Shown: in pieces, positions 46,103-57,432 of the stretch
Position numbering within the stretch: position 1 is the first letter of the stretch
Layout of the letters: every line of letters begins with the position of its first letter
Source of the DNA: an uncultured Agathobacter sp.
GTDB taxonomy: Bacteria > Bacillota > Clostridia > Lachnospirales > Lachnospiraceae
DNA: 64,000 bases
Direction of reading: 5' to 3'
Assembly (NCBI GenBank): GCA_934365945.1
Contig: CAKRNE010000001.1
Coordinates: forward strand, 248,001-312,000
The notes under the pieces: generated by a model
Seen by the model: the letters and a program-made list of their open reading frames with translations, nothing else
What the model was told of the DNA's origin: nothing
Databases searched by the model: none
Translations under genes and position numbers: made by a program

Positions 46103-47296
46103 ATGCCAAACGATGAGAGAATTTTGGAGACTATGCCAACCGGTACACTTGGACTTGTTGCAACTGACAGTTGTATAGGTCTTGCCCAGAAGGTAGATGC
46201 ATACTTACAGGGCTGGAGAGAGCACAGAGAGCACCAGCATGCTAACGAGAGTGCTTTCAAGGACTACTACAAAAACAGCTACATTATCAAGCCTTCTACA
46301 CCTAGATTCGGTTCTGGCGAGGCTAAATGTGTTATCAACCAGTCAGTTCGTGGTTATGATCTGTACATCATGGTAGATGTAACAAACTACAGTCTTACCT
46401 ACACAGTATGCGGTCAGACAAACCACATGTCACCTGATGACCACTATGCAGACTTAAAGCGTGTTATCGCTGCCGCCGGTGGAAAAGCAAGAAGAATCAC
46501 AGTTATCATGCCTTTCCTTTATGAGAGCCGTCAGCACAGACGTACAGGCCGTGAGTCTCTTGACTGTCCATTAGCTCTTCAGGAGCTTATCAACATGGGT
46601 GTAGACAATATCATCACCTTCGATGCTCATGACCCTCGTGTGGTAAATGCTATTCCTCTGAACGGCTTTGAGAATGTAATGCCTTCTTATCAGTTCATCA
46701 AGGGCATCTTAAAGAACGTAAAGGATATCACTATTGATGCTGACCATCTCATGATTATCTCTCCTGATGAGGGTGCTACAAACCGTGCTATCTACCTTGC
46801 AAACGTACTCGGTGTAGACATGGGTATGTTCTACAAACGTCGTGATTACAGCCGTATCGTAGACGGACGTAACCCTATCGTAGCTCATGAGTTCCTCGGA
46901 ACAAATGTAGAGGGTAAGGATGTTCTTATCATCGATGATATGATTTCTTCTGGCGAGAGTATGATTGATACAGCTAGAGAGCTCAAGAAGCGTAAAGCTA
47001 ACAGAATCTTTGTTGTTTCTACATTCGGTCTCTTCACAAATGGCTTTGATTCATTTGACAAGGCTTATGAGGAGGGTCTCATCTACAGAGTAGTTACAAC
47101 AAACCTCATCTACCAGTCACCTGAGCTTCTCTCTAAGGAGTATTATATCAGCTGTGATATGAGTAAATATATCGCATACCTCATTGATACATTAAACCAT
47201 GACTGTTCTATCAGTGATCTTCTCTCACCATATGACAGAATCAAGAAGTGTGTTCAGAAGTACAATGATGAGCAGGCTGCAGCAAAAAATAAATAA
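46103..47296 (+). CDS. prs: Ribose-phosphate pyrophosphokinase
   Basis: Makes PRPP from ribose 5-phosphate and ATP. 397 residues, longer than the usual 315, with extra sequence in the N-terminal third (QGWREHREHQHANESAFKDY). The PRPP-binding loop is DVLIIDDMISSGESMIDTAR, and the family's RRDYSRIVDGRNPI block is present. This long form is known in Lachnospiraceae. Single gene with a terminator behind. Confidence 0.93.
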   Translation: MPNDERILETMPTGTLGLVATDSCIGLAQKVDAYLQGWREHREHQHANESAFKDYYKNSYIIKPSTPRFGSGEAKCVINQSVRGYDLYIMVDVTNYSLTYTVCGQTNHMSPDDHYADLKRVIAAAGGKARRITVIMPFLYESRQHRRTGRESLDCPLALQELINMGVDNIITFDAHDPRVVNAIPLNGFENVMPSYQFIKGILKNVKDITIDADHLMIISPDEGATNRAIYLANVLGVDMGMFYKRRDYSRIVDGRNPIVAHEFLGTNVEGKDVLIIDDMISSGESMIDTARELKKRKANRIFVVSTFGLFTNGFDSFDKAYEEGLIYRVVTTNLIYQSPELLSKEYYISCDMSKYIAYLIDTLNHDCSISDLLSPYDRIKKCVQKYNDEQAAAKNK

Positions 47297-47334
47297 TTAA
47301 TCGTATTTATAAAGAATCGTGTGAAATTGATATG

Positions 47335-47375
47335 TACCCCTTTTACTGGACATCCAGTGAAAGGGGTATTTTTAT
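47335..47375 (+). terminator. Terminator of prs
   Basis: ACCCCTTTTACTGG pairs with CCAGTGAAAGGGGT, then ATTTTTATG. Confidence 0.85.
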
Positions 47376-47384
47376 GTAATACGG

Positions 47385-47462
47385 TTACGAATTCAAACAA
47401 AATGAGTCTAACTATACATGCAAGTACAACGCATCAGTTTTTCTCAATAGTTCTGAATAATT
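47385..47462. repeat. Dispersed hairpin repeat, copy D (degenerate)
   Basis: Keeps ACATGCAAG, ACGCATCAGTTTTTCTC and GTTCTGAATAATTA of the family but has lost most of the left arm. Lies between two terminators. Confidence 0.6.
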
Positions 47463-47474
47463 ACCTTAGTAATA

Positions 47475-47520
47475 TAAAAAACCAGAGAAATGAGTGTCAT
47501 CCACTCAAATCTCTGGTTTT
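47475..47520 (-). terminator. Terminator of the ribosomal gene cluster
   Basis: AAACCAGAGATTTGAGTGG pairs with the CACTCATTTCTCTGGTTT side, followed by TTTTTT on the minus strand. It marks the end of the transcript after rplQ. Confidence 0.85.
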
Positions 47521-47550
47521 ATTTAGTCTAAGATTTATACCGATTAAATA

Positions 47551-48075
47551 TTAAACTAACTCAAGGAGAACCTCTAAAGCTCCGTCACCCTTACGCTGTC
47601 CAATCTTAACGATTCTTGTGTAACCACCGTTACGATCAGCATACTTAGGAGCGATCTCATCGAATAACTTGTTTGTTACATCGATAGTCTTTGTTCCCTT
47701 CTTTGTGCCGTCAGACTCTTTAGCTGTGTAAAGAACCTTGAGCATCTGTCTTCTGGCATGAAGACGTGAAGCAGAATCCTTCTTGATCTTCTTCTCTACT
47801 TCGTCATAAACAGTAACTTTCTTTCCGTCTACAACCTCTTTTACTCTCTTGCCGTCTTTGTCCTTGCGGGCAACCTTAGCTGTTACAGTAACCTCTTCGA
47901 AGTTGTCTTTCTCTTTTACTGCTAATGCGATAAGACCCTCAGCGATCTTACGAACCTCTTTAGCCTTAGCCTCTGTTGTAACGATCTTTCCGTTAACGAG
48001 GAGCTGTGTAACCTGACCTCTGAGTAAAGCCTTTCTCTGGCTTGATGTTCTGCTTAACTTACGATATTTTGCCAT
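47551..48075 (-). CDS. rplQ: 50S ribosomal protein L17
   Basis: 174 residues from the ATG at 48075; an in-frame ATG at 48090 lies in the ribosome-binding site and is not used. The N-terminal ([20 protein letters not shown]) and C-terminal ([19 protein letters not shown]) blocks are standard L17. About 45 extra Lys/Glu/Val-rich residues stand between residues 55 and 100 ([20 protein letters not shown]). Longer than the usual 115-125 residues. Last gene of the cluster, near the polypeptide exit tunnel in known ribosomes. Confidence 0.97.
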   Translation of the reverse strand: MAKYRKLSRTSSQRKALLRGQVTQLLVNGKIVTTEAKAKEVRKIAEGLIALAVKEKDNFEEVTVTAKVARKDKDGKRVKEVVDGKKVTVYDEVEKKIKKDSASRLHARRQMLKVLYTAKESDGTKKGTKTIDVTNKLFDEIAPKYADRNGGYTRIVKIGQRKGDGALEVLLELV

Positions 48076-48102
48076 TTTAATTTCCTCCATTTGTGGGACA
48101 TC

Positions 48103-48237
48103 CGGTCACGCTCTTCGGTCTTACTGCCAGACATCGTATCTTGTTGTGATAAAGCCTTGCCTTATTTCAAAAAGCAAATGCTCAAATCAGTTGCCACTCA
48201 TGTATCAGACACGGTCACGCTCTTTGGTCTTACTGCC
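48103..48237. repeat. 26-bp direct repeat ahead of rplQ
   Basis: 48103-48128 and 48212-48237 are the same (CGGTCACGCTCTTCGGTCTT ACTGCC type) apart from one base. They bracket an 83-bp spacer in the rpoA-rplQ gap, and the nearer copy is 27 nt before the rplQ start. No promoter consensus is clear inside. Possibly a regulatory RNA element or a trace of duplication. Confidence 0.75.
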
Positions 48238-48353
48238 CCTGCCGTTATGAGTTTTGTCACACATAAACATAAACATAAATATAAATATTATATTATAAAT
48301 TTATATATGACCAATTTATTTAGAAGAATCAGTACAAGGATTATTCTGATGAA

Positions 48354-49313
48354 TTATTCCTCAGTCTGATTTAACTCTAAACCTAATTCTTTTAATTTTG
48401 CTAAAACTTCCTCTAAAGACTTGCGACCAAGGTTACGAACCTTCATCATGTCCTCAGGTGTTCTATTGATAAGCTCTGCAACAGTGTTGATTCCTGCACG
48501 CTTTAAGCAGTTGTATGAACGAACTGAAAGCTCAAGCTCATCGATGTTCATCTCAAGAACCTTCTCCTGAGCATCGTTTTCTTTCTCGACCATAACGTCA
48601 ACCTGCTGTGCTGCCTCTGAAAGATCGATGAACAGATTTAAGTGCTCACTTAATACCTTAGCTGCAAGGCTGACTGCCTCGTCCGGCTCCAATGTACCGT
48701 TTGTAAATACATCTAATGTAAGCTTATCGTAATCTGTAACCTGACCTACACGGGTATTCTCTACAGTAAGGTTAACACGCTCAACAGGAGTGTAGATTGA
48801 ATCTACAGCAAGAACTCCGATTGGTGTATCCTCGTTCTTGTTCTTCTCAGCTCCGACATAACCTCTGCCGTTTGTGATTGTAAGCTCCATGTAAAGCTTA
48901 GAATCTGCTCCACCATTCAAGTGTGCAATCTCTAACTCAGGATTCAAAATCTCGATATCTGAATCAACCTGAATATCGGCTGCTGTAACAACGCCTTCAC
49001 CTTCGAATTCGATATATGCAACCTTTGGTTCATTTGTAGAACTATTATTGCGAATTGCAAGGTTCTTGATATTCATGATGATTTCTGTAACATCTTCCTT
49101 AACACCAGGAATAGAGCTGAATTCATGTAAAACACCATCAATCTTGACCTGGCTTACTGCAGCGCCCGGTAAAGAAGAAAGCATGATACGTCTTAAAGAG
49201 TTTCCAAGTGTTGTACCGTAACCTCTCTCTAATGGCTCTACAACAAATCTGCCATATGTCTTGTCTTCTGAAATTTCTGCGATTTCAATTTTTGGTTTTT
49301 CAAAATCGAACAC
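48354..49313 (-). CDS. rpoA: RNA polymerase subunit alpha
   Basis: 319 residues. N-terminal assembly domain ([20 protein letters not shown], then [16 protein letters not shown]) and C-terminal alpha-CTD ([34 protein letters not shown]), joined by a linker at about 230-250. Normal length. In the alpha operon after rpsD. Confidence 0.98.
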   Translation of the reverse strand: MFDFEKPKIEIAEISEDKTYGRFVVEPLERGYGTTLGNSLRRIMLSSLPGAAVSQVKIDGVLHEFSSIPGVKEDVTEIIMNIKNLAIRNNSSTNEPKVAYIEFEGEGVVTAADIQVDSDIEILNPELEIAHLNGGADSKLYMELTITNGRGYVGAEKNKNEDTPIGVLAVDSIYTPVERVNLTVENTRVGQVTDYDKLTLDVFTNGTLEPDEAVSLAAKVLSEHLNLFIDLSEAAQQVDVMVEKENDAQEKVLEMNIDELELSVRSYNCLKRAGINTVAELINRTPEDMMKVRNLGRKSLEEVLAKLKELGLELNQTEE

Positions 49314-49403
49314 TTCAAATTCCCTCCTTCTCGGGTATCGTTGTTATATGTTATCAAAGAGTGGATAAGCCGGGAAATAAATCCCCGGCAAATCAACCTA
49401 ATT

Positions 49404-49997
49404 TTACTTAGAATATAACTCGACGATGAGCATCTCATCTACAGGAACATCAATCTGCTCACGTGTAGGTAAGTCTTTTACAGTTCCCTGTAATTTCTCA
49501 GCATCTACGTCTAACCACTCTGGAACGATTCTTCCGCCAGCTACCTCGACGATATCTTTCATTCTCTGAGTATTCTTTTTGCTCTCTTTAATTTCGATAA
49601 CATCGCCAGCCTTTACAAGGTATGAAGGGATGTTAACAACTTTTCCGTTTACTGTAACGAACTTGTGATCAACGATCTGTCTTGCTTCTTTTCTTGTTCT
49701 TGCGAATCCAAGACGGAAGATTACGTTGTCAAGTCTTGACTCAAGGATTGTCATAAGGTTAAGACCTGTTAATCCTTTCATCTGATCTGCTTTCTTGTAG
49801 TAATTACGGAAAGGCTTCTCTAAAACACCATAGATGAATTTAGCTTTCTGCTTTTCTCTTAACTGAAGTCCGTACTCAGACACCTTTCTGTTTGCTCTTG
49901 TAAGGTTTCTTCTAGACTTCTTATCATATCCTAAATAACTTGGCTCTAAACCAAGTGATCTGCATCTCTTAAGTACAGGTACTTTATTAACTGCCAT
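49404..49997 (-). CDS. rpsD: 30S ribosomal protein S4
   Basis: 197 residues. Starts MAVNKVPVLKRCRSLGLEPS; the S4 RNA-binding domain is SRLDNVIFRLGFARTRKEAR. Only one cysteine remains of the zinc-binding set, so it is the zinc-free form. Primary 16S binder and, in many Firmicutes, translational regulator of its own mRNA. Confidence 0.98.
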   Translation of the reverse strand: MAVNKVPVLKRCRSLGLEPSYLGYDKKSRRNLTRANRKVSEYGLQLREKQKAKFIYGVLEKPFRNYYKKADQMKGLTGLNLMTILESRLDNVIFRLGFARTRKEARQIVDHKFVTVNGKVVNIPSYLVKAGDVIEIKESKKNTQRMKDIVEVAGGRIVPEWLDVDAEKLQGTVKDLPTREQIDVPVDEMLIVELYSK

Positions 49998-50016
49998 TTT
50001 AATCTATACCTCCTGA

Positions 50017-50412
50017 TTAGACTCTTCTACGTTTTGGTGGACGACATCCATTGTGAGGTACCGGAGTAACGTCTCTGATTGATGTAACCTCAAGACCACA
50101 TGCTGAAAGGGCACGGATAGCTGCCTCTCTTCCTGAACCTGGTCCCTTAACGAATACGTCAACTGTCTTTAATCCGTGGATTAAAGCTGCCTTTGTAGCT
50201 GTTTCTGCTGCCATCTGTGCAGCATATGGAGTAGATTTCTTTGAACCTCTAAATCCAAGACCACCGGCACTTGCCCATGATAAAGCATTTCCTTCAGCAT
50301 CTGTTAAAGTAACGATTGTGTTATTGAAAGATGCCTGAATATGTGCCTGTCCGCGTTCAACGTTTTTCTTTACACGCTTTTTAGTTGTTTTCTTTGCAAC
50401 ATTCTTAGCCAT
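50017..50412 (-). CDS. rpsK: 30S ribosomal protein S11
   Basis: 131 residues with the standard [24 protein letters not shown] ending (here [19 protein letters not shown]). Part of the 30S platform. Adjacent to rpsD. Confidence 0.98.
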   Translation of the reverse strand: MAKNVAKKTTKKRVKKNVERGQAHIQASFNNTIVTLTDAEGNALSWASAGGLGFRGSKKSTPYAAQMAAETATKAALIHGLKTVDVFVKGPGSGREAAIRALSACGLEVTSIRDVTPVPHNGCRPPKRRRV

Positions 50413-50460
50413 ATTTAAACTAACCTACTTTCTACTTTCTAAACTTTATTTAAGTTATAA

Positions 50461-50535
50461 TGAAGCTCTGCTTATTCGTCCGCAGAACTAAACGCGCACT
50501 ACGTTCAAGTGGCGTTTTCACTTATTATCTAAGTG
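50461..50535 (-). other. Hairpin-containing gap between rpsM and rpsK
   Basis: On the minus strand GTGAAAACGCCACTTGAACG pairs partly with CGTAGTGCGCGTTT; its style recalls the repeated hairpins near rpsH, rpsN and rplW. Weakest of the group. Confidence 0.4.
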
Positions 50536-50536
50536 A

Positions 50537-50905
50537 TTATTTCTTCTTGTTTGCTACTGTTCTCTTAGGACCCTTGCGAGTTCTTGCATTAGTCTTTGTC
50601 TTCTGACCACGAACCGGAAGTCCCTTTCTATGACGGATACCACGATAGCATCCAATTTCCTGAAGTCTCTTGATATTTAAAGCGATTTCTCTTCTTAAAT
50701 CACCTTCAACTGTCATTGTCTCGTCGATAACAGCGCTGATTCTCTTAACCTCGTCATCTGTAAGATCTCTAACACGAGTGCTTGGATCAACATTAGCTGC
50801 TTCAAGGATACGGTCTGCACTTACTCTTCCGATTCCGTAGATGTAAGTTAAGCCGATTTCTACACGTTTTTCTCTTGGTAAATCTACACCTGCAATACGA
50901 GCCAT
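50537..50905 (-). CDS. rpsM: 30S ribosomal protein S13
   Basis: 122 residues. [20 protein letters not shown] start, [20 protein letters not shown] end. Head of the 30S subunit, contacts tRNA. About 290 bp of non-coding DNA separate it from rpmJ upstream; that gap is AT-rich with several small hairpins and a TATAAT, so an internal promoter is possible. Confidence 0.98.
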   Translation of the reverse strand: MARIAGVDLPREKRVEIGLTYIYGIGRVSADRILEAANVDPSTRVRDLTDDEVKRISAVIDETMTVEGDLRREIALNIKRLQEIGCYRGIRHRKGLPVRGQKTKTNARTRKGPKRTVANKKK

Positions 50906-51211
50906 GTGTGTTTACACCTCCATAATTTTTAGTTATTTACTATAGTAACGATACATCTGCAACTTGATGTATGCTTTCCGAAACACATATGTGTCTACAG
51001 CTACGGTTGCACGTCCTGAAATGTGTGTAGCCATATGCGCTCCCATATTTGCATTTCGTCCCATATCACTCGGTATTATAATATGAAACCAGAATGCCTC
51101 TGTTTATTATGAACAGCGATGATAAATATCTCGCTGCAGCCGCACATAATGATGTGAAAAAAGGTTTAATAAACCAAACGCACAAATAACAGGGTCAAAT
51201 ATTTGTACTAA

Positions 51212-51325
51212 TTAACCCTGTCTCTGCTTATGCTTTGGATTCTCACAGATAATTCTGATGCTTCCTTTTCTCTTGATAACTTTGCACTTTTCGCAAATAG
51301 GTTTAACTGATGATCTTACCTTCAC
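51212..51325 (-). CDS. rpmJ: 50S ribosomal protein L36
   Basis: 37 residues from a GTG at 51325, with GGAGG 7 nt ahead. A longer frame to 51403 lacks a site. Zinc-type L36 with four ligands: CEKC, then C and H in [12 protein letters not shown]. Sits between infA and rpsM as usual. Confidence 0.95.
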   Translation of the reverse strand: MKVRSSVKPICEKCKVIKRKGSIRIICENPKHKQRQG

Positions 51326-51447
51326 AGCAAATCCTCCTTTCTCTATAAAAGTCCTTTTCAGGTACTTTTCCAAAAGTGTCCAGATAGCATTATACACGGA
51401 CACTTAAGGGAAGTCAATATATTTTTTCAAAAAATTATCTGCAAAAA

Positions 51448-51666
51448 TTACTTATCTCTCCAGATAATTCTGCCCTTTGTCAGATCGTATGGTGACATCT
51501 CAATTGTTACCTTGTCTCCAGGTAAAATTCTGATGAAATTCATACGAAGCTTTCCACTGATTGTTGCTAAAATCTGGTGTCCGTTCTCAAGCTCTACCTT
51601 GAAAAACGCATTTGGTAACTTCTCAACTACAACACCTTCAACTTCGATAACGTCTGCTTTTGACAT
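51448..51666 (-). CDS. infA: Translation initiation factor IF-1
   Basis: 72 residues, OB-fold protein: [40 protein letters not shown] and [15 protein letters not shown]. Normal length and place, after map. Confidence 0.98.
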   Translation of the reverse strand: MSKADVIEVEGVVVEKLPNAFFKVELENGHQILATISGKLRMNFIRILPGDKVTIEMSPYDLTKGRIIWRDK

Positions 51667-51712
51667 TTTGATTCCTCCTGTAAATAAATCCTTGGGTTTC
51701 GTTATGATTATT

Positions 51713-52507
51713 TTAGATTAGCTCCAAAAATCCGGCTGCTTTTTCATCCTCTGTCAGAGAAAGTATCTCCGGTTTTCCTTTTGTAATAAGTATGGTATTT
51801 TCATAGTGTGCCGATAGCGATAAATCCTCAGTCACCACTGTCCATTCGTCATCCATCCACACCACATGCGGTGAACCTGCATTGATCATAGGCTCAACTG
51901 CCAATGTCATGCCCGGCTTAAGCCTGAGCCCTTTTCTAAAGCCCTGTGGCCTGAAATTTGGCACCTCAGGATCCTCATGTAAATGACTTCCTATACCATG
52001 GCCTACAAGGTCATATACAACTCCGTATCCAAAAGACTCGGCAAGCTGCTGTATAGCTCCTGAAATATCATACAGTCTGTTTCCCGCAACTGCATTCTTT
52101 ATTCCTGCAAAAAAACAAAGACGTGTTCTTTCTATAAGAAGTCTTGCTTCTTCTGAAATCTCTCCTACGCCTACTGTTCTGGCTGCATCTGAGTGGTATC
52201 CTTTGTAGATAACACCAGCATCAAGGCTAACGATATCGCCCTCCTGTAAGATACGCTCATCAGTCGGGATACCATGTACAACCTCCTCGTTTACTGAAAC
52301 ACATATGGAGGCCGGATATCCGCAATATCCTAAGAAAGACGGTTCGCATCCATAACTACGAATCATTTCTTCGCCCAGCCGGTCCACATCCTTGGTGGAC
52401 ATTCCCGGTTTGATTTCTTTACCGAGCTGCTGATGAACGGCCGCCAGAATCCTGCCGGCCTCTCTCATCAGCTCTATCTCATGCTCTGATTTAATAGTTA
52501 CAGACAT
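51713..52507 (-). CDS. map: Methionine aminopeptidase
   Basis: 264 residues. Removes the initiator methionine. Metal ligands are in [33 protein letters not shown] and AVEPMI. Two bases after adk, so translation is probably coupled. Confidence 0.97.
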   Translation of the reverse strand: MSVTIKSEHEIELMREAGRILAAVHQQLGKEIKPGMSTKDVDRLGEEMIRSYGCEPSFLGYCGYPASICVSVNEEVVHGIPTDERILQEGDIVSLDAGVIYKGYHSDAARTVGVGEISEEARLLIERTRLCFFAGIKNAVAGNRLYDISGAIQQLAESFGYGVVYDLVGHGIGSHLHEDPEVPNFRPQGFRKGLRLKPGMTLAVEPMINAGSPHVVWMDDEWTVVTEDLSLSAHYENTILITKGKPEILSLTEDEKAAGFLELI

Positions 52508-52509
52508 TA

Positions 52510-53169
<660 letters not shown>

Positions 53170-53230
53170 TTATACAAAACTTGTTGATAGCACGAATGGA
53201 GATACTGAATTCAGTATCTCCAATGTACAA

Positions 53231-54550
53231 TTAATCATCTAAAAATCCTTTATAGTATCGAACTCTCATCTGTGATTCAATTTGCTTCAATGTCTCAATA
53301 ACAACTCCGACAATGATGATGATTGAAGTTCCACCAAAGGATACATCTGCGTTGAATACTCCATTGAAGAATATCGGAACAAATGCGATAAACGCAAGTC
53401 CTATAGCTCCAATAAATACAATGTAGTTTAATATCTGATTTAAGTAATCGCTGGTTGGCTTTCCAGGTCTGATACCTGGTATAAAGCCACCTGAACGCTT
53501 CATATTGTTTGCAATCTCGAGCGGATTGAATGTAATGTTTGTGTAGAAGTAAGCAAATGCTATAATCAACACAATGTATACAATAAGTCCAATCGTATAT
53601 ATTGGCTCCTTTGGATCACACCAGTTAGACTGTGATAATCCTTTTAATATCTTAGAGCCGATTCCATTTCCATTGCCCTTTCCAAGGAAGCTGGCAATGA
53701 TAACAGGTGTCTGCATAAGAGACTGGGCAAAGATTACCGGGATAACTCCACTGGTATTTACCTTAAGTGGAATACAGGTCTGCTGACCTCCCATCTGCTT
53801 GTTGCCTCTTATTTTGCTTGAGTACTGTACAGGAATCTTGCGCTGTGCATCCTGAAGCAATACTACAAATACTACCATTGCAGCAATGATTGCTACTATG
53901 ATAAGACCTGCAACAATCGCCTTTGGAACGTTCGCTGCGGAAGCAATGAACTGTGACCAAAGTGTACTTAAATCCTCTGGAATACGTGAAATAATATTGA
54001 TTGTCAATACTATTGATATTCCGTTTCCTACACCCTTTTCTGTAATACGCTCTCCAATCCACATAAGTACAGCAGAACCTGCTGTAAGTGAAGTAACGAC
54101 CATAATAACAGTCAGCGGTGTCTTATCTGTAAGGTAATTCTGTCTGTAAAAACCAATTACCATCATGACTGACTCAAGAAGGCCTAATGCAATTGTAAGA
54201 TAACGTGTTATCTCAACAATCTTCTTTCTGCCATCCTCGCCATCGCGTTGCATCTCTTCAAGCTTAGGTATAGCAATTGTAAGCAACTGCATAATGATTG
54301 AAGATGTAATGTATGGTGTAATATTCAGCGCAAATACTGACATCTGTGAGAATGATCCACCTGTGATAGCATCAACAAAGCCTAAACCATCTGCTGATTT
54401 ACTGTTTAACCAACTCTGAAATACGGAGCCCTTGACACCAGGAATCGGAAGCTCGCTTCCGATTCTGATGACAATAAGCATCATGAATGTAAAAAGGATT
54501 CTATTACGGACATCCTTTATTTTAAACGCATTACGGAGTGTCTTAAGCAT
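53231..54550 (-). CDS. secY: Protein translocase subunit SecY
   Basis: 439 residues with ten membrane helices. ITPYITSSIIMQLLTIAIPK, the FKMGGQQTCIP-type loop (NKQMGGQQTCIPLKVNTSGV) and GGFIPGIRPGKPT are typical. Forms the SecYEG export channel. Overlaps rplO by one base. Confidence 0.98.
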   Translation of the reverse strand: MLKTLRNAFKIKDVRNRILFTFMMLIVIRIGSELPIPGVKGSVFQSWLNSKSADGLGFVDAITGGSFSQMSVFALNITPYITSSIIMQLLTIAIPKLEEMQRDGEDGRKKIVEITRYLTIALGLLESVMMVIGFYRQNYLTDKTPLTVIMVVTSLTAGSAVLMWIGERITEKGVGNGISIVLTINIISRIPEDLSTLWSQFIASAANVPKAIVAGLIIVAIIAAMVVFVVLLQDAQRKIPVQYSSKIRGNKQMGGQQTCIPLKVNTSGVIPVIFAQSLMQTPVIIASFLGKGNGNGIGSKILKGLSQSNWCDPKEPIYTIGLIVYIVLIIAFAYFYTNITFNPLEIANNMKRSGGFIPGIRPGKPTSDYLNQILNYIVFIGAIGLAFIAFVPIFFNGVFNADVSFGGTSIIIIVGVVIETLKQIESQMRVRYYKGFLDD

Positions 54551-54990
54551 TAGATCACCTCTGCTTTTCCACCAAGAGCTTCGATTTTCTCTTTTGCACT
54601 AGCACTGAAAGCGTTAGCCTGAACTGTAAGCTTCTTAGTAAGTTCTCCATTTCCAAGGATCTTTACGCCATCTCTAGGATTCTTAACGATTCCTGTCTCA
54701 ATTAATGTCTCAACTGAAACTACAGCATCGTTATCGAATCTCTCAAGAGCTGAAATATTTATAGGTACGATTGTAAGAGTGTTTCTGTTCTTGAAACCTC
54801 TCTTAGGCAATCTTCTATATAATGGCATCTGTCCACCTTCGAAACCAGGTCTTGGTGCTCCTGAACGAGCCTTCTGTCCCTTGTGTCCCTTACCAGCAGT
54901 CTTACCGTTTCCTGAGCCGTGTCCACGACCTCTTCTGAAATTATCACTATGAACTGAACCCTCAGCCGCTTTTAAATTAGATAAATCCAT
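54550..54990 (-). CDS. rplO: 50S ribosomal protein L15
   Basis: 146 residues from the ATG at 54990 with GGAGG 7 nt ahead; a GTG one codon earlier is possible. [20 protein letters not shown] and [20 protein letters not shown] are typical L15. Confidence 0.97.
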   Translation of the reverse strand: MDLSNLKAAEGSVHSDNFRRGRGHGSGNGKTAGKGHKGQKARSGAPRPGFEGGQMPLYRRLPKRGFKNRNTLTIVPINISALERFDNDAVVSVETLIETGIVKNPRDGVKILGNGELTKKLTVQANAFSASAKEKIEALGGKAEVI

Positions 54991-55013
54991 CACGGTACCT
55001 CCTTATTTTATTC

Positions 55014-55196
55014 TTAAACTTCTTCTACTTTTACGTATGGTGCTACTTTGCGAACAGCTCCCTGTGTAGCTGCATTGTTTGGTAACTCTACAGTTTTGCC
55101 TAACTTAGTAAGACCAAGAGCCTCAATAGTCTTCTTGTTCTTAGGAACAGCACCGATTGTAGATTTGATTAATGTAACTTTAACTCTATCTGCCAT
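55014..55196 (-). CDS. rpmD: 50S ribosomal protein L30
   Basis: 60 residues: VKVTLIKSTIGAVPKNKKTI followed by EALGLTKLGKTVELPN. Full L30 length. The gene sits between rpsE and rplO as usual. Confidence 0.97.
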   Translation of the reverse strand: MADRVKVTLIKSTIGAVPKNKKTIEALGLTKLGKTVELPNNAATQGAVRKVAPYVKVEEV

Positions 55197-55209
55197 TTTA
55201 GCGTTCCTC

Positions 55210-55719
55210 CTAACCTAAGATTTCTTCTACAGATTTACCACGAAGCTTTGCAACATCCTCAGGGCTTCTTAACTGCTTAAGAGCCTCGATAGTAGCAAGT
55301 ACTACGTTCTGCTTATTGTTTGATCCTAAAGACTTTGTACGGATATTCTGGATACCAGCGATCTCGCATACTGAACGTGCAGGACCACCAGCGATGATAC
55401 CAGTACCTTCAGGAGACTTCTTTAATAATACGGAAGCACCTGTATATTTTCCTGTTACATCATGTGTAATAGAATTGTTCTCGTCTAACTTAACATTTAC
55501 CATGCTCTTGATGGCGTCCTCTTTACCCTTACGGATAGCTTCAGGAATTTCTGCTGCTTTTCCAAGACCTGCACCTACATGGCCGTTCTTGTCACCAACA
55601 ACAACGAGAGCTGTGAATCGCATGTTACGTCCACCCTTAACAACCTTTGTTACACGCTTGATGTCAACTACCTGGTCAACTAATTCTAATTGACTAGCGT
55701 CAATGATTTCACGTTTCAT
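55210..55719 (-). CDS. rpsE: 30S ribosomal protein S5
   Basis: 169 residues. [20 protein letters not shown] and [19 protein letters not shown] are standard. Helps decoding accuracy. Confidence 0.98.
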   Translation of the reverse strand: MKREIIDASQLELVDQVVDIKRVTKVVKGGRNMRFTALVVVGDKNGHVGAGLGKAAEIPEAIRKGKEDAIKSMVNVKLDENNSITHDVTGKYTGASVLLKKSPEGTGIIAGGPARSVCEIAGIQNIRTKSLGSNNKQNVVLATIEALKQLRSPEDVAKLRGKSVEEILG

Positions 55720-55731
55720 GTTTGTCTCCTC

Positions 55732-56100
55732 CTAAAAATCTAAGCCAGCTTCTCTTGCTGCTTCAGCTAATGCTTTAACTTTTCCTGCGTAAATAAAACC
55801 GCCTCTATCGAAGACAACAGTTGAAATACCTTTATCTAATGCTTTCTTTGCGATTACAGTACCAAGCTTTGCTGCTGCATCTACGTTATTAGTCTTCTCG
55901 AGCTCTGCCTTGATATCCTTGTCAAGTGTTGATGCAGAAACGAGTGTATTTCCAACTGTATCATCAATAATCTGAGCATACATATGGTTATTACTTCTGA
56001 ATACAGCTAAACGAGGACGCTGTGCTGTACCAGCAAGATGATTACGCATTCTGTTATGTTTCTTTACACGAACTTCTGTTCTTGATTTCTTACTAACCAT
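55732..56100 (-). CDS. rplR: 50S ribosomal protein L18
   Basis: 122 residues: [54 protein letters not shown]. Binds 5S rRNA with L5. Confidence 0.98.
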   Translation of the reverse strand: MVSKKSRTEVRVKKHNRMRNHLAGTAQRPRLAVFRSNNHMYAQIIDDTVGNTLVSASTLDKDIKAELEKTNNVDAAAKLGTVIAKKALDKGISTVVFDRGGFIYAGKVKALAEAAREAGLDF

Positions 56101-56119
56101 TACTTGTCCACTCCTTTAA

Positions 56120-56659
56120 TTATTTTTTACCAGTCTTACCAACTTTACGTCTAATAACCTCATCAGCATATTTGATTCCCTTGCCCTTATATGGCTCAGG
56201 TCTTCTCTTATCTCTGATCTCAGCTGCGTACTGGCCAACTTTTTCTTTATCGATACCCTTAATGATAATCTTGTTATCCTGAACCTCTGACTCAAGTCCT
56301 TCTGGATCCTCCATCTCAACCGGATGAGAATATCCTAAGTTAAGAGTAAGTTTCTTTCCAGCCTTAGAAGCTCTGTAACCAACACCGTTAACCTCAAGAG
56401 TCTTTGTATAACCCTCAGTTACACCAACAACCATGTTGTGGATAAGTGTTCTTGTTAATCCATGTAAGGATTTCATTTTCTTCAAATCATTAGGTCTTGT
56501 AACTACTACTTCTTCACCCTCTAATTTGATATCCATCTCTGATGGAAGAGTTCTCTCAAGAGTACCCTTTGGACCTTTTACAGTCACATGATTATTTTCT
56601 GCAATTTCAACTGTTACTCCAGCAGGAACTGCGATTGGCATTCTTCCTATACGTGACAT
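56120..56659 (-). CDS. rplF: 50S ribosomal protein L6
   Basis: 179 residues. [20 protein letters not shown] start, [20 protein letters not shown] end. The 290 bp before it hold two of the repeated hairpins. Confidence 0.98.
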   Translation of the reverse strand: MSRIGRMPIAVPAGVTVEIAENNHVTVKGPKGTLERTLPSEMDIKLEGEEVVVTRPNDLKKMKSLHGLTRTLIHNMVVGVTEGYTKTLEVNGVGYRASKAGKKLTLNLGYSHPVEMEDPEGLESEVQDNKIIIKGIDKEKVGQYAAEIRDKRRPEPYKGKGIKYADEVIRRKVGKTGKK

Positions 56660-56833
56660 GCCCGTACCTCCTATATTTTGATATTAGGTTAATAGTTATT
56701 TAGTATTTCTGACCTTGTGGTCAGGTTATACTTTAAGATATTACTTGCTGTATCCCTACTATACATCATGGATGCATCGAATATGGATACTTGATAAATT
56801 ATACTTAATATAAATTAAGATCTTTAGGGGTAT

Positions 56834-56892
56834 GTTCTCTTCGCTAAGTTCAAGCTGCGTCTTACGACTTGCTTTCACTAATCTCAGAGAAC
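56834..56892 (-). repeat. 59-nt intercistronic hairpin, copy 1
   Basis: On the minus strand GTTCTCTGAGATTAGTGAAA starts and CTTAGCGAAGAGAAC ends it. The relative at 62177-62235 has the same length and the same layout. In the stem, C/G at the sixth base in one copy becomes G/C in the other. Confidence 0.7.
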
Positions 56893-56894
56893 GC

Positions 56895-56952
56895 CCTCGC
56901 ACTAAATTCACACAGCGCGCAAGCGCTTGTGTTCATTAAGTTGCTTTCGGGC
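56895..56952 (-). repeat. 58-nt intercistronic repeat, copy 1
   Basis: Begins at the last base of the rpsH stop codon: GCCCGAAAGCAACTTA, then an ACACAAGCGC/GCGCTGTGT hairpin. Matches 57433-57490 except for a few bases, mainly in the loop. Confidence 0.8.
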
Positions 56953-57356
56953 TACCAAACGAATGCTAAAACTTCGCCACCAACCTGAAGCTTTCTAGCC
57001 TCTTTATCAGTTACGATACCCTGGTTAGTTGAAAGAATAGCGATTCCAAGTCCACCAAGTACTGAAGGAATCTCATCCTTGCCTGCGTATACACGAAGAC
57101 CTGGCTTAGAAATTCTCTTGATGCCTGTAATAACCTTCTCGTTCTTATCAGCACCATATTTTAATGTAACATGGATTGTCTTGATTTTTCCATCCTCAAC
57201 GATGTCGTATTTCTCGATGAATCCCTCATCTACAAGGATTCCAGCGATTGCTACTTTAATCTTAGAAGCTGGGATGTCTACTGTATCATGTTTTGCAGTA
57301 TTTGCGTTACGAATTCTTGTAAGCATATCTGCGATTGGATCACTTGTCATCATCAT
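56952..57356 (-). CDS. rpsH: 30S ribosomal protein S8
   Basis: 134 residues. [20 protein letters not shown] start, [20 protein letters not shown] end. Binds 16S rRNA and, in E. coli, represses the spc operon. Starts with three consecutive ATGs; which is used is unclear. Confidence 0.98.
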   Translation of the reverse strand: MMMTSDPIADMLTRIRNANTAKHDTVDIPASKIKVAIAGILVDEGFIEKYDIVEDGKIKTIHVTLKYGADKNEKVITGIKRISKPGLRVYAGKDEIPSVLGGLGIAILSTNQGIVTDKEARKLQVGGEVLAFVW

Positions 57357-57432
57357 AATGAACGATATCCTCCTTAAATATGTTTGTTAATATAGTTATT
57401 TATAAAAACAGCTGTTGCTGAAAGGAAGCTCT

